Below, piece by piece: positions 49,501 through 58,231 of a DNA stretch of 64,000 nt. Both the position numbers and the translations under genes were made by a program. The notes beneath the pieces are model-generated. The model saw only the letters and a program-made list of their open reading frames with translations, had not been told where the DNA came from and ran no database searches. The number at the start of each line of letters is the position of its first letter. Position 1 is the stretch's first letter. This DNA is from Selenomonas sp. F0473 (GTDB lineage Bacteria; Bacillota; Negativicutes; Selenomonadales; Selenomonadaceae), in assembly GCF_000315545.1 (NCBI RefSeq), contig NZ_JH992902.1, positions 1,597,893-1,661,892 of the forward strand. The letters run 5' to 3'.

Positions 49501-50748
49501 TTAGTTTTTCGGCGTCATATCCTCCGCTCTCAGCGTTCCGGCTTTCGCGCGGTCGGCAAACTCTGCCGTCGCGGTGAAGAGAACGTCGGTGGAGCTGTTC
49601 AGCGCGGTCTCGCAGGAGTCCTGCAAGACACCGATGATGAAGCCCACGCCGACGACCTGCATGGCGATGTCGTTGCTGATGCCGAACGAGGAGCAGGCGA
49701 CCGGGATGAGGAGCAGCGAGCCGCCCGCAACGCCCGAGGCGCCGCATGCGCCGACAGTGGCGATGAGGCAGAGCAGGAGGGCGGTCGGCAGATCCACATG
49801 GATGCCGAGGGTATAAGCGGCCGCGAGCGAGAGGATCGCGATGGTGATCGCGGCGCCGCTCATGTTGATGGTCGCGCCGAGCGGAATGGAGATGGAGTAG
49901 ACTTCCGGGTTTAGGCCGAGACGTTTGCACAGCTCCATATTGACCGGAATGTTCGCCGCAGAGCTGCGTGTGAAGAACGCGTAGATGCCGCTTTCCCGCA
50001 GGGTCGTCAGGACGAGCGGGAAGGGGTTGCGGCGAATGTGCAGCCAGACGATGATGGGGTTCATGATGAGCGCCACGGAGAAGAAGGCGCCGAGCAGTAC
50101 GGCGAGCAGCCGCAGATAGCTGATGAGGGCGTCCACGCCGCTCGTACCGACAGCGTCCGCGACAAGCCCCATGATGCCGAACGGAGCGAAGCGAATGACC
50201 CACAGGACGATCTGCGTCATGACGACGGCAAAGTCGCGTACGGTATTTTTCGTCGTCGGGCTTGCTTTTTGCAGCGCGATGCCGGCGAGTATGCTCCAGG
50301 CGAGAATGCCGATGTAGTTTGCATTTGCGATCGCGTGCAGGGGGTTATCCACGATGTTGAGAATGAGGTTGTGAATGACCTCGACGATGCCGCTCGGCGG
50401 CGCGACGGATGCGTCGGCAACAACGAGATGCAGCTGCGTCGGGAAGAGGAAGGCGAACGCCACGGCAACGACCGAGGCGAGGAATGTCGCGATGAGGTAA
50501 AGCCGGACAATGGGCTTCAGCGCGGCGCCCGCACCTACAGTACGCTGTGCCATCGCGTTCATGACGAGGACGAAGACGAGGATCGGCGCGACCCCCTTGA
50601 GGGCGCGGACGAAGATGTCGCCGAGTACGGAGACCGCAGGGATCATAGCGGGCGCATAGAGAGCGATGATGATGCCGACGATAAGTCCGACCGCGATCAG
50701 TTTGATCAGCGCCGTCTCGCGGTACTTGCGGCTGATGCTCTTGAGCAA
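49501..50748 (-). CDS. sstT: Serine/threonine:Na+ symporter
   Basis: A 415-residue inner-membrane transporter of the dicarboxylate/amino acid:cation symporter family. The SstT-type substrate region [21 protein letters not shown] (serine-rich loop) and [26 protein letters not shown], then [25 protein letters not shown], are present. It takes up L-serine and L-threonine with Na+. Translation starts at TTG (50748) after AAAGGAGGAGTTTTC, giving [18 protein letters not shown]. It is transcribed alone. Confidence 0.95.
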   Translation of the reverse strand: MLKSISRKYRETALIKLIAVGLIVGIIIALYAPAMIPAVSVLGDIFVRALKGVAPILVFVLVMNAMAQRTVGAGAALKPIVRLYLIATFLASVVAVAFAFLFPTQLHLVVADASVAPPSGIVEVIHNLILNIVDNPLHAIANANYIGILAWSILAGIALQKASPTTKNTVRDFAVVMTQIVLWVIRFAPFGIMGLVADAVGTSGVDALISYLRLLAVLLGAFFSVALIMNPIIVWLHIRRNPFPLVLTTLRESGIYAFFTRSSAANIPVNMELCKRLGLNPEVYSISIPLGATINMSGAAITIAILSLAAAYTLGIHVDLPTALLLCLIATVGACGASGVAGGSLLLIPVACSSFGISNDIAMQVVGVGFIIGVLQDSCETALNSSTDVLFTATAEFADRAKAGTLRAEDMTPKN

Positions 50749-50773
50749 GAAAACTCCTCCTTTGGACGTAGAA

Positions 50774-50824
50774 AAATATGCCCCATTATAGCAGACTTTG
50801 AAAGCCTTGTCACTATAACGGGGC
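50774..50824 (-). terminator. Terminator of the rfbD-type gene
   Basis: On the minus strand GCCCCGTTATAG (50824-50813) pairs with CTATAATGGGGC (50791-50780), followed by ATATTTTTC. The stem contains the sstT promoter. Confidence 0.7.
50785..50813 (-). promoter_or_regulatory. Promoter of sstT, inside the preceding terminator
   Basis: Minus strand GTGACA (50813-50808), 17 bases, TATAAT (50790-50785). The -10 element forms the distal arm of the terminator stem. Confidence 0.75.
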
Positions 50825-50832
50825 TGTATACC

Positions 50833-51681
50833 TTATCCTTGTCCAAGTTCGGCGATAAAACGTGCGACGGCGTCCTGCCAAGGAGGAAGGCGCTCAAATC
50901 CCGCCGCGTCAAGACTCCTCTTGCTGAGGCGCGAGTTCTTTGGGCGGACGGCCTTCGTCGGATGCGCGCGGCTCGGCACGGAGGTGACGGCGACATCCTT
51001 TCCCGCCGTCCGAAAGATCTCGGCCGCAAACTCTGCCCACGAACAGAACCCCTCGTTAGTCGCATGATAAAGACCGTACTTTTCCGATGCGATCATATCG
51101 GCGAGGAGCGGGGCAAGGTCCCGTGTGTAGGTCGGGGAGCCGACCTGATCGGCGACGATAGAGAGGCTCTTGTGCGTCTTTGCAAGCTCCAGCATCGTCT
51201 TGACGAAGTTCGTGCCGCGTGCGCCGAATACCCATGAGATGCGGACGATGAAAAAGCGTTCGAGGCGCGCTTCCACCGCCTCTTCGCCCGCAAGTTTCGA
51301 TGCGCCGTAGACATTGCGCGGTCCCGTGGGGGCATCCGTCTCATAGGGGGCGTTGCCCGTGCCGGGGAATACGTAGTCCGTGCTGATGTAGAGGAATTTG
51401 ACGTCGCGTTCCTGTGCGAGCCGCGCCAGGATCTCCGTGCCGGCCGCATTGACGAGGCGGCAGAGATCGGGTTCGTCCTCCGCGCGGTCCACGGCGGTGT
51501 AGGCTGCGGCGTGGAGGATCGCGTCCGGTTCGAACTCGTCGAGAACCGCGCGCATGGCGCTCTCGTCGGAGAGCGGGAACATGTGTGAGGAGACGCCGTA
51601 CACCTCGTGTCCGCGTGCCCTGCACTCCTCGAGACAATCGGCGCCGAGCTGACCGGTGGCTCCGGTGATGAGAATTTTCAT
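50833..51681 (-). CDS. rfbD: dTDP-4-dehydrorhamnose reductase
   Basis: A 282-residue extended short-chain dehydrogenase: NAD(P)H-binding GATGQLGADC near residue 7, HAAAYTAVDRAEDEP, catalytic STDYVFPG, NVYGASKLAGE (YxxxK) and the RmlD-type ISWVFGARGTNFVKTML. It reduces dTDP-4-dehydrorhamnose to dTDP-rhamnose for cell-surface polysaccharides. The other rhamnose genes are not adjacent, so a related sugar-nucleotide reductase is possible. Of several in-frame starts, ATG at 51681 after GGAGGGCTTCTT gives the canonical MKILITG. Confidence 0.92.
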   Translation of the reverse strand: MKILITGATGQLGADCLEECRARGHEVYGVSSHMFPLSDESAMRAVLDEFEPDAILHAAAYTAVDRAEDEPDLCRLVNAAGTEILARLAQERDVKFLYISTDYVFPGTGNAPYETDAPTGPRNVYGASKLAGEEAVEARLERFFIVRISWVFGARGTNFVKTMLELAKTHKSLSIVADQVGSPTYTRDLAPLLADMIASEKYGLYHATNEGFCSWAEFAAEIFRTAGKDVAVTSVPSRAHPTKAVRPKNSRLSKRSLDAAGFERLPPWQDAVARFIAELGQG

Positions 51682-51712
51682 AAGAAGCCCTCCTTTCCGT
51701 GCGTTTTTCTCC

Positions 51713-51741
51713 ATTGTAGCATAAAAAAAGCCGCCCGTCAT
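51713..51741 (-). promoter_or_regulatory. Probable promoter of rfbD, inside the histidine-kinase terminator
   Basis: Minus strand ATGACG (51741-51736), 17 bases, TACAAT (51718-51713), 32 bases before the start codon. Confidence 0.5.
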
Positions 51742-51754
51742 GTGTGTGGGCGGC
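51723..51754 (-). terminator. Terminator of the two-component operon
   Basis: Minus strand GCCGCCC (51754-51748) pairs with GGGCGGC (51736-51730), loop ACACACATGAC, then TTTTTTT. Confidence 0.8.
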
Positions 51755-51768
51755 GCCGTCGTATACGT

Positions 51769-53205
51769 TTAAGCCTCCGGCGGTAAGACCGGGATGCGCA
51801 GCGTGATCTTTGTGCCGCGGTCTACCGCGCTCTCGAGGAGGATCTCGATGTTGTGTCGATCGGCGATCCAACGCGCGATCGAAAGGCCCAGGCCGGAGCC
51901 TCCCGTCTCTTTCGTCCGCGAGGAATCGACACGGTAGAAGCGGTCGAAGATACGCGGCTGATGCTCCGGCGCGATGCCGATGCCGTCGTCCGCAAGCGTC
52001 ACGTCGATGGTTTTGCCGTCGGCTGAGAGAATGGAGGAGGCGCTGATGTGGCCGCCTGCCGGCGTGTATTTGACACTGTTTTCGAGGAAGATACGCAAAA
52101 GCTGGCGCAGGAGCACGGGGTCGGCGTAGACGATCGCGGGATCGTTCCTGCCGAGGGTCACCTCGTGCGAGGTCGTTACGGTCTGCATCTTCTCCATCGT
52201 GTCGGCGAGCAGAGCGGCGAGATCCACGTCCTCGCCGTTGAACGCCAATCGGCGCTGATCGGCGCGCGCGAGGAAGAGGAGCTTTTCGATGAGCTGCTGC
52301 ATGTTCTCCGCTTCCGAACGAATGGATGTGATGCCCTCTTCGAGGGTCGCCTTGTCCTCGCGGCCCCAGCGCGAGAGGATATCCGAGTAGCCGAGGATGA
52401 CCGTGAGCGGGGTACGCAGCTCGTGCGAGGCATCCGAGACGAAACGCTGCTGCTGCGTAAAGCCTTCCTGCAGACGGTCCAGCATGCGGTTGAACGTGCG
52501 AGCGAGCTCGGAAAGCTCATCGCGCGCGCGCGGCACGTCGAGCCGCCTGCCGAGGCGCTCCACCTCGATGCTGCGCGCCGTCCACGTGATCTCACGGATG
52601 GGCTTTAAGATACGATTGCTGAGGAAGTGCCCGGCGACAAGCGCGAGCACAAAACAGATGGCGACCGTATAAAAGATCAGCCGCTGCAGAGAGTAGAAAA
52701 AGTCCTTTTCCGTCGTGATCGTGCGGAAGAAGTGGATCCGGTAAGGCACACCCCCGTATGTCACGTCGCGTGTCGCATGGTAGACCGCGCCGTTGCGGAA
52801 CGACGAGACCTCCATCTCCGGGTTTGCCCAAAACGGCGTTGCGATACGGCTTTCCTCAATCATTTGAATGGACGGGAAATGCGCGTCCGTGTCGAGGATG
52901 ACGCGCCCGTCGCTGTCCGTGATGCGGACGATGACGCCGGGGATCACGGGGCCTTCGAACCAGAACTTCACATCCGTCGCATGACCGTTTTCGATGTTGC
53001 TCATCACGTGGCGGATGCTGCGGTCCAGATCTACCTCTGCCTGCCGGTAAAAATAGACATACGCGCCAACCCCCAGTATCGCAGTTGAAAGTATGAGCAC
53101 GAAAAAGAGGATTGCCGCGTACAGCAGGGTGATCTTGGTGGATATTCGTACGTAGAAGTATCGGTCGATCCAGCGGGCAAGTTTTGCCTTAGTCGCGTAC
53201 CACAT
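51769..53205 (-). CDS. Membrane sensor histidine kinase
   Basis: A 478-residue sensor kinase: TM1 about 22-48, a periplasmic domain of some 125 residues, TM2 about 175-195, HAMP (LKPIREITWTARSIEVERL), H-box SDASHELRTPLTV (His near 260), N-box LRIFLENSVKYTP (about 376), G1 DDGIGIAPEHQ and G2 GSGLGLSIARW. It autophosphorylates and passes phosphate to the regulator encoded just upstream. The ATG at 53205 overlaps the regulator gene by 17 bases, so the pair is translationally coupled. Architecture resembles the CssS/ArlS/YkoH-type kinases; the stimulus is unknown. Confidence 0.93.
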   Translation of the reverse strand: MWYATKAKLARWIDRYFYVRISTKITLLYAAILFFVLILSTAILGVGAYVYFYRQAEVDLDRSIRHVMSNIENGHATDVKFWFEGPVIPGVIVRITDSDGRVILDTDAHFPSIQMIEESRIATPFWANPEMEVSSFRNGAVYHATRDVTYGGVPYRIHFFRTITTEKDFFYSLQRLIFYTVAICFVLALVAGHFLSNRILKPIREITWTARSIEVERLGRRLDVPRARDELSELARTFNRMLDRLQEGFTQQQRFVSDASHELRTPLTVILGYSDILSRWGREDKATLEEGITSIRSEAENMQQLIEKLLFLARADQRRLAFNGEDVDLAALLADTMEKMQTVTTSHEVTLGRNDPAIVYADPVLLRQLLRIFLENSVKYTPAGGHISASSILSADGKTIDVTLADDGIGIAPEHQPRIFDRFYRVDSSRTKETGGSGLGLSIARWIADRHNIEILLESAVDRGTKITLRIPVLPPEA

Positions 53206-53875
53206 AGCCGACGCCCCGCACCGTATAGATGTACTTCTGGTTGAAGCGGTCGTCCAGCTTTGCACGCAGGTAACGAATGTAGACGTCGACCACATTCGTC
53301 TCTCCCGTATAATCGAAGCCCCATACCTCCTGGAGGATCTGATCGCGCGTCAGTACCGTGCGCTTGTTGCGCAGGAGATATTCGAGGAGATCGTATTCGC
53401 GCTTGGTGAGGGCGACGATCTCGCCGTCCACCTGCACCTCATAGCGCGAGAGGAACATGATGAGGTTCTTGACCGTCAGACGGTCGCTCGGGTCGCCCTC
53501 GGCCAGATCGCGGCGACGGATCGCGTTATTGAGGCGCGCGATCAGTTCGGGCACGGCGAACGGCTTTGTGATGTAGTCGTCGGCGCCGATATCGAGCCCC
53601 TCGACGCGGTCTTCGACCGCATCGCGCGCCGTCAGCATGATGATGGGGACGTTCGAGATCTCTCGCACGCGGCGACAGATTTCAATGCCGTCCATGCCGG
53701 GCAGCATCACATCGAGGAGGATAATATCGTATTTTTCCTGTATGATGCGCTCGTAGGCGCGTGTTCCATTGCCTTCCGTTTCGGCCTCGAAGCCTTCGTG
53801 CTCCAATTCCATCTGCAAAAACCGCGCAATGCGGGCCTCGTCCTCGACGATGAGGACACGGGTCTTTTCATCCAT
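53189..53875 (-). CDS. OmpR/PhoB-family response regulator
   Basis: A 228-residue regulator. The receiver domain (about 1-120) has the acidic pair VEDEARI, the phosphorylated Asp in DIILLDVMLPGMDG, the Thr in MLTARDA and Lys in DYITKPF. The C-terminal winged helix (about 130-228) has LTKREYDLLEYLLRNK, VLTRDQILQEVWG and RYLRAKLDDRFN plus YIYTVRGVGYVVRD. The ATG at 53875 follows AGGTGGTGCAGCAC; an in-frame GTG four codons earlier is less well placed. First gene of the kinase operon. The 233-base gap to rsmI contains only its AT-rich upstream region (TATAGT at about 53924) and the rsmI promoter. Confidence 0.95.
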   Translation of the reverse strand: MDEKTRVLIVEDEARIARFLQMELEHEGFEAETEGNGTRAYERIIQEKYDIILLDVMLPGMDGIEICRRVREISNVPIIMLTARDAVEDRVEGLDIGADDYITKPFAVPELIARLNNAIRRRDLAEGDPSDRLTVKNLIMFLSRYEVQVDGEIVALTKREYDLLEYLLRNKRTVLTRDQILQEVWGFDYTGETNVVDVYIRYLRAKLDDRFNQKYIYTVRGVGYVVRD

Positions 53876-54045
53876 GTGCTGCACCACCTAATCTTAATTT
53901 TTTAACTTGATGCCCTTACTATATATGAAGAGCGGAAAAATTAAAAGATGAAAGCGGGGGATTTAATTGAAAAATAATATCTCAGCCCTTTATTTATCTA
54001 AGTTTTAAGGGAATGAATCCGTGCGCTTTGCCGATCGTTTTCCGC

Positions 54046-54074
54046 TTGACAATCCGGCGCCTGTCCGCTATAAC
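54046..54074 (+). promoter_or_regulatory. Promoter of the rsmI gene
   Basis: TTGACA (54046-54051), 17 bases, TATAAC (54069-54074), 35 bases before the TTG start. Confidence 0.7.
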
Positions 54075-54108
54075 TCAGATTAAGATTAGATAGAATCGAG
54101 GAACGTAC

Positions 54109-54972
54109 TTGACACGAACGGGAACGCTCTACCTCTGCGCGACGCCCATCGGCAACCTCGGCGACATGACCTATCGCGCCGTCGAGACGCTGCGCGCGGC
54201 GGACCGGATTGCGGCGGAGGATACGCGGCACACGCGGGGGCTGCTCGCACATTACGACATTCACACGCCGATGACGAGCTATCACGAGCACAACAAGGCG
54301 GAAAAGGGCCCTCTGCTGATTGAAGAATTAAAGGCGGGCAAGAACATCGTCTGCGTCAGCGACGCGGGACTGCCGGGTATCGCGGATCCCGGCGCAGATC
54401 TCGCGCGTCTCGCGGCTGCGGCGGGGATTCCCGTCACCCCGCTGCCGGGGGCAAACGCCGCGCTCGCGGCGCTTGTCTGCGCGGGGCTGCCGATCGAGCG
54501 GTTCGCCTTCATCGGCTTTCTCCCGCGCAGGGGCAAGCGTCGAAAGGAACTCCTCTCGCGCGTACGCTCCTATCCCGAGACGCTCGTCTTTTACGAGGCG
54601 CCGCATCGCCTGCGGGAAACGCTTGCCGCGCTTACGGAGGAACTCGGTACGGAGCGCCGCGCATGTGCCGCGCGCGAGATCACGAAGAAGTTCGAGGAGT
54701 TCCGGCGCGCCACGCTCGGGTCGCTCGCTTCCTATTATATGGAACATGAACCGCGCGGAGAGTTCGTCCTCGTCGTGGTGGGGGCGGATGCGGCGGCGGC
54801 GGAAGAAAACGGCGCGGACACACCCGATCTGCACGCGCTCTATGCGGCGCATTTGGCGGCGGGCATAGATAAGAAGGAAGCCATGCGCCGTACGGCGCGC
54901 GACCTCGGCATTGCGCGGCGCGACGTTTACAAGGCGCTCTTAGAGGAGAATACAGCCGCATACGACGGATAA
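54109..54972 (+). CDS. rsmI: 16S rRNA (cytidine-1402-2'-O)-methyltransferase
   Basis: A 287-residue tetrapyrrole-methylase-fold enzyme that uses SAM to methylate the ribose of C1402 in 16S rRNA near the P site. Family motifs are TLYLCATPIGNLGDMTYRA at the N-terminus, AAEDTRHTRGLL, SYHEHN, CVSDAGLPGIADPG, PLPGANAALAAL and FIGFLPRRGKRR. Translation starts at TTG (54109) after GAGGAACG. Two secreted-protein genes follow after 44 bases. Confidence 0.95.
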   Translation: MTRTGTLYLCATPIGNLGDMTYRAVETLRAADRIAAEDTRHTRGLLAHYDIHTPMTSYHEHNKAEKGPLLIEELKAGKNIVCVSDAGLPGIADPGADLARLAAAAGIPVTPLPGANAALAALVCAGLPIERFAFIGFLPRRGKRRKELLSRVRSYPETLVFYEAPHRLRETLAALTEELGTERRACAAREITKKFEEFRRATLGSLASYYMEHEPRGEFVLVVVGADAAAAEENGADTPDLHALYAAHLAAGIDKKEAMRRTARDLGIARRDVYKALLEENTAAYDG

Positions 54973-55016
54973 AATCGGCGCGGCTTTTCGCTTGGAGAGG
55001 AAGAGGAGGATTATTG

Positions 55017-55766
55017 ATGATGAAAACGGGTCCATTGCTATTTGCCGCAATCTTTGCGGCACTCGTATTGACGCCGACGGCGGCATTCGCCGACGGTTCC
55101 GCCGCAGAGGAGGTCGCGCCCGCGATTGATGCTGTCGCCTCGTCGGACGTATCCGACGCGTCGGATGCAAAATCCGCGCCCGGTATCGAAGGCGCCGCAA
55201 GCGGTGCCCCCGCCGCGGACAAGAATGCCGAGAAGCCTTTCCGCGTGGCGGTAGATCACCGCGTTCTTAGTCTGCGCTCGGCGATTCCCTTCCCGCCGCT
55301 TAAGAAACACACGGTATCCGACGGGAAAGATACGCCGAAAACGATCGGCTATACGACGGAGATCCCTGGGGGCGTCGAGTTTGGTGTGTTCCATATCGCA
55401 TTCGGCGAGAAATATTATGCGCAGCATGTGCGCGGCAATGAGATGCGTTTCATCCAAGCGTACTACGTCATCCATATGCGCTCCGTGGAGGCCGATCCGA
55501 AATCGGGGGCGACGCTGCGCGCGTTCAGCGCGATCCCGGTCGCCAAGGCACAGGTCGGCGACGGGGCGCTCCTCTTTGAGTACGATGTGACGGATCATAA
55601 AAAGAAGGTCGACGACCACAATTATATTTTCTTTATCGCACAAGATCCTATCCTGTGGGCCGTCGAGGCGTCCTGCCCCGTCGGCACATCGGCGGAGGAT
55701 CTTGCGCGTGTGCGCGACATATTCACGACGGTGCGCGTCGGAGACGCCTCGGGCAGCAAACTCTAA
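55017..55766 (+). CDS. Secreted protein of unknown function, first of a tandem pair
   Basis: A 249-residue protein with a clear signal peptide (LLFAAIFAALVLTPTAAFA) followed by a low-complexity Ala/Ser/Asp stretch to about residue 70 and then a folded domain. The domain contains VDHRVLSLRSAIPFPPL, GVFHIAFGEKYYAQHVRGNEM and ILWAVEASCPVG. The same pattern recurs in the next gene. AGAGGAGGATTATTG precedes two ATGs and the first is used. No enzymatic motif is seen. I do not recognise the family. Confidence 0.8.
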   Translation: MMKTGPLLFAAIFAALVLTPTAAFADGSAAEEVAPAIDAVASSDVSDASDAKSAPGIEGAASGAPAADKNAEKPFRVAVDHRVLSLRSAIPFPPLKKHTVSDGKDTPKTIGYTTEIPGGVEFGVFHIAFGEKYYAQHVRGNEMRFIQAYYVIHMRSVEADPKSGATLRAFSAIPVAKAQVGDGALLFEYDVTDHKKKVDDHNYIFFIAQDPILWAVEASCPVGTSAEDLARVRDIFTTVRVGDASGSKL

Positions 55767-55780
55767 CGAAGGGGACGACG

Positions 55781-56578
55781 ATGCGTAACATACGATATAT
55801 TCTATCCGCCGCGGCGGCGCTCTATCTTGTGTGTGCGCCTCCCACGGCAAACGCGGTGCGCACGCCGTGGCTGGAAAGTGTTCCCAATCTTGACGCTTAC
55901 GTTGCGGAAAAGGCGGCAGAAAAGGATGCGCCGTCCCGTGCGGCGATAGGGGAGGGACATGGCGTCGCCCCCGCGCCGTCCGGTACCGACGGGCGCCTTC
56001 CCGTTGCGCCTGCGGGAACGCCTTTGCGTATTGTATCGGATCGGCACGTGCTCCGATTCGTGCCGAAGATTGCGCTCACGAAGCCATACCGGCTCGATCT
56101 CTCCTCAAAGGGGATTCCCGTGCAGGGGTCTGGGAATATGAAAAAACTCGACGTTTATATATTGTTCAATCAAGATGCGCCTCTCGTTTTCTGCGTGGCC
56201 TGTATGCATATGGACGAGGATTTTTACGCGGCACATATGCGCGGAAACGAGGAATCTATCGTCCAATCGGCGTACGGATTCGCTATGATGCTCGCCGACG
56301 CCGCACGTCAAAAGCGGGAGGGCGCCGGCGGCGGGTTCAGCATGGAGACGAAGGACCGCACGGACCTCGGCAATTTTGCACGGGAATTTGACAGCACCGT
56401 CCGAACGAAGGACGGCGATATGCGCGAGATCGCCGTCGTCGCGATGCAGGAGCCCGTCATGTGGATGGTGACCGCCTACTATCCTGCGGCGGCGGAAAAC
56501 ATCGATGAACTCGTACATGAGACGCTGCGGAGTGTGGAGGTAGAGACCCTGCCGGGTGCGGGCGCAAAGAAGGTGTGA
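55781..56578 (+). CDS. Secreted protein of unknown function, second of a tandem pair
   Basis: A 265-residue exported protein (signal peptide YILSAAAALYLVCAPPTANA) that looks like a diverged paralogue of its neighbour: SDRHVLRFVPKIALTKPY against DHRVLSLRSAIPFPPL, FYAAHMRGNEESIVQSAYGFAMM against YYAQHVRGNEMRFIQAYYVIHM, and EPVMWMVTAYYP against DPILWAVEASCP. The frame is open upstream, but the ATG at 55781 follows GAAGGGGACGACG and begins the signal peptide. It is 14 bases after the first gene, so both are made together. Function unknown. Confidence 0.8.
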   Translation: MRNIRYILSAAAALYLVCAPPTANAVRTPWLESVPNLDAYVAEKAAEKDAPSRAAIGEGHGVAPAPSGTDGRLPVAPAGTPLRIVSDRHVLRFVPKIALTKPYRLDLSSKGIPVQGSGNMKKLDVYILFNQDAPLVFCVACMHMDEDFYAAHMRGNEESIVQSAYGFAMMLADAARQKREGAGGGFSMETKDRTDLGNFAREFDSTVRTKDGDMREIAVVAMQEPVMWMVTAYYPAAAENIDELVHETLRSVEVETLPGAGAKKV

Positions 56579-56625
56579 CGCGCGGCATGAAGCGTATTTT
56601 TGCCTGGGGGAATGAGACCGCTCCC

Positions 56626-56654
56626 TTGCGGGCCGTGCCCCGCTGTGGTAGTAT
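56626..56654 (+). promoter_or_regulatory. Possible promoter of metG-tatD
   Basis: TTGCGG (56626-56631), 17 bases, TAGTAT (56649-56654), 32 bases before the metG start. Confidence 0.45.
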
Positions 56655-56686
56655 GGAAGGAAAAATCAACCGAAAGAGGAATCATC

Positions 56687-58231
56687 ATGAGTGAAAATAC
56701 ACCGTTTTACATCACGACGCCCATTTACTACCCGAGCGCGAAACTCCACATCGGACACGCCTACTGCACGACGATCGCGGATACGATCGCGCGGTTCAAG
56801 CGGCTCGCGGGATACGACGTGTTTTTCTTGACCGGATCGGATGAGCACGGGCAAAAGATCCAGCAGGCGGCGGAGAAGGAGGGCGTCACGCCGCTCGCGT
56901 ATGTCGACCGCATCGTTGCGGGGTTCCAGGAGCTGTGGCGCCTGCTCGGCATCTCCTACGACGACTTTATCCGCACGTCGGAGCCGCGCCATCACGAGTT
57001 GGTTCAGAATATCTTCCAACGCATCTACGATCAGGGCGATATCTATAAGGGAGAATACAAGGGCCTCTACTGTACGCCGTGCGAGAGCTACTGGACGGAG
57101 CTCCAGCTCGACGAGCACGGCAACTGCCCCGACTGCCACCGTCCCGTGCAGGAGGTGGCGGAGGAGGCGTACTTCTTCCGCATGAGCAAATACGCGGATC
57201 GCCTGCTGGATTATATTCAGTCCCACCCGGACTTCATCCGGCCCGTGTCGCGGCGCAACGAGATGATCAGTTTCATCGAGCAGGGCCTTGAGGATCTGTG
57301 CGTTTCGCGCACGTCGTTCGACTGGGGCATCCCCGTGCCGTTTGATCCGAAGCATGTCGTCTACGTCTGGTTCGACGCGCTTACGAACTATCTGACGCCG
57401 ATCGGCTATCTGCATGATAAAGAAACGTTTCGGAAATACTGGCCGTGTGACGTTCACCTCGTCGGCAAGGAAATTGTGCGCTTCCACACGATTATTTGGG
57501 GCTGCATGCTCATGGCGCTCGGCCTCGATCTGCCGAAAATGGTCTACGGGCACGGCTGGCTGATCGTCGACGGCGCGAAGATGTCGAAATCCGTCGGCAA
57601 CGTCGTCGACCCGATCGCCCTCATTGAAGAGTTCGGCGCGGATGCCGTGCGTTACTTCCTTCTGCGCGAAATTACGCTCGGACAGGACGGCAATATCTCG
57701 CGCGACGCGCTCATCGGCCGCATCAATTCCGATCTCGCGAACGACCTCGGCAACCTGCTCCACCGCACGCTTTCCATGGCGGAGAAATACCGCGGCGGCG
57801 TGATTACGAAAGAAGCGGCGCAGACTGAGTTCGACGCGTCGATTGAAGAAATGGCGGCGGAGACGGTGAGGACCTATACCGCGCAGATGGAAGCGATGGA
57901 GCTGTCTCCTGCGATCCGCACCGTGTGGGCGTTCATTTCGCGCACAAACAAATACATCGACGAGACCGCGCCGTGGACGCTCGCGAAGGACGAGGCGAAG
58001 GCGGGGCAGCTTGACTCCGTGCTCTACCATCTCGTTGAGGCGCTGCATGAGATCAGTATCCTCGTTGCGCCGTTCATGCCGGGGACCGCGCGGCGCATCC
58101 ATGCGCAGCTTGGCTTTGCGGATGATTTTGATGCGGCGCGGCTCGTGGATATCGCGCATTGGGGCAGTGTGCCGGACGGTCACACGGTCGGCACGGCACA
58201 GCAGCTCTTCCCGCGGATTGAAGTGGCATGA
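56687..58231 (+). CDS. metG: Methionyl-tRNA synthetase, form without C-terminal tRNA-binding domain
   Basis: A 514-residue class I synthetase that charges tRNA-Met. The HIGH motif (KLHIGHAYC), the zinc-binding knuckles CTPCESYW and CPDCHRP, WFDALTNYLTP, and the KMSKS loop DGAKMSKSVGN are intact, and the anticodon-binding helical domain ends normally near AQQLFPRIE. Many Firmicute MetG proteins carry an extra C-terminal EMAP/Trbp111-like dimerisation domain of about 110 residues, which is absent here. The ATG at 56687 follows AAAGAGGAATCATC. The stop overlaps the tatD start by four bases (ATGA). Confidence 0.97.
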   Translation: MSENTPFYITTPIYYPSAKLHIGHAYCTTIADTIARFKRLAGYDVFFLTGSDEHGQKIQQAAEKEGVTPLAYVDRIVAGFQELWRLLGISYDDFIRTSEPRHHELVQNIFQRIYDQGDIYKGEYKGLYCTPCESYWTELQLDEHGNCPDCHRPVQEVAEEAYFFRMSKYADRLLDYIQSHPDFIRPVSRRNEMISFIEQGLEDLCVSRTSFDWGIPVPFDPKHVVYVWFDALTNYLTPIGYLHDKETFRKYWPCDVHLVGKEIVRFHTIIWGCMLMALGLDLPKMVYGHGWLIVDGAKMSKSVGNVVDPIALIEEFGADAVRYFLLREITLGQDGNISRDALIGRINSDLANDLGNLLHRTLSMAEKYRGGVITKEAAQTEFDASIEEMAAETVRTYTAQMEAMELSPAIRTVWAFISRTNKYIDETAPWTLAKDEAKAGQLDSVLYHLVEALHEISILVAPFMPGTARRIHAQLGFADDFDAARLVDIAHWGSVPDGHTVGTAQQLFPRIEVA

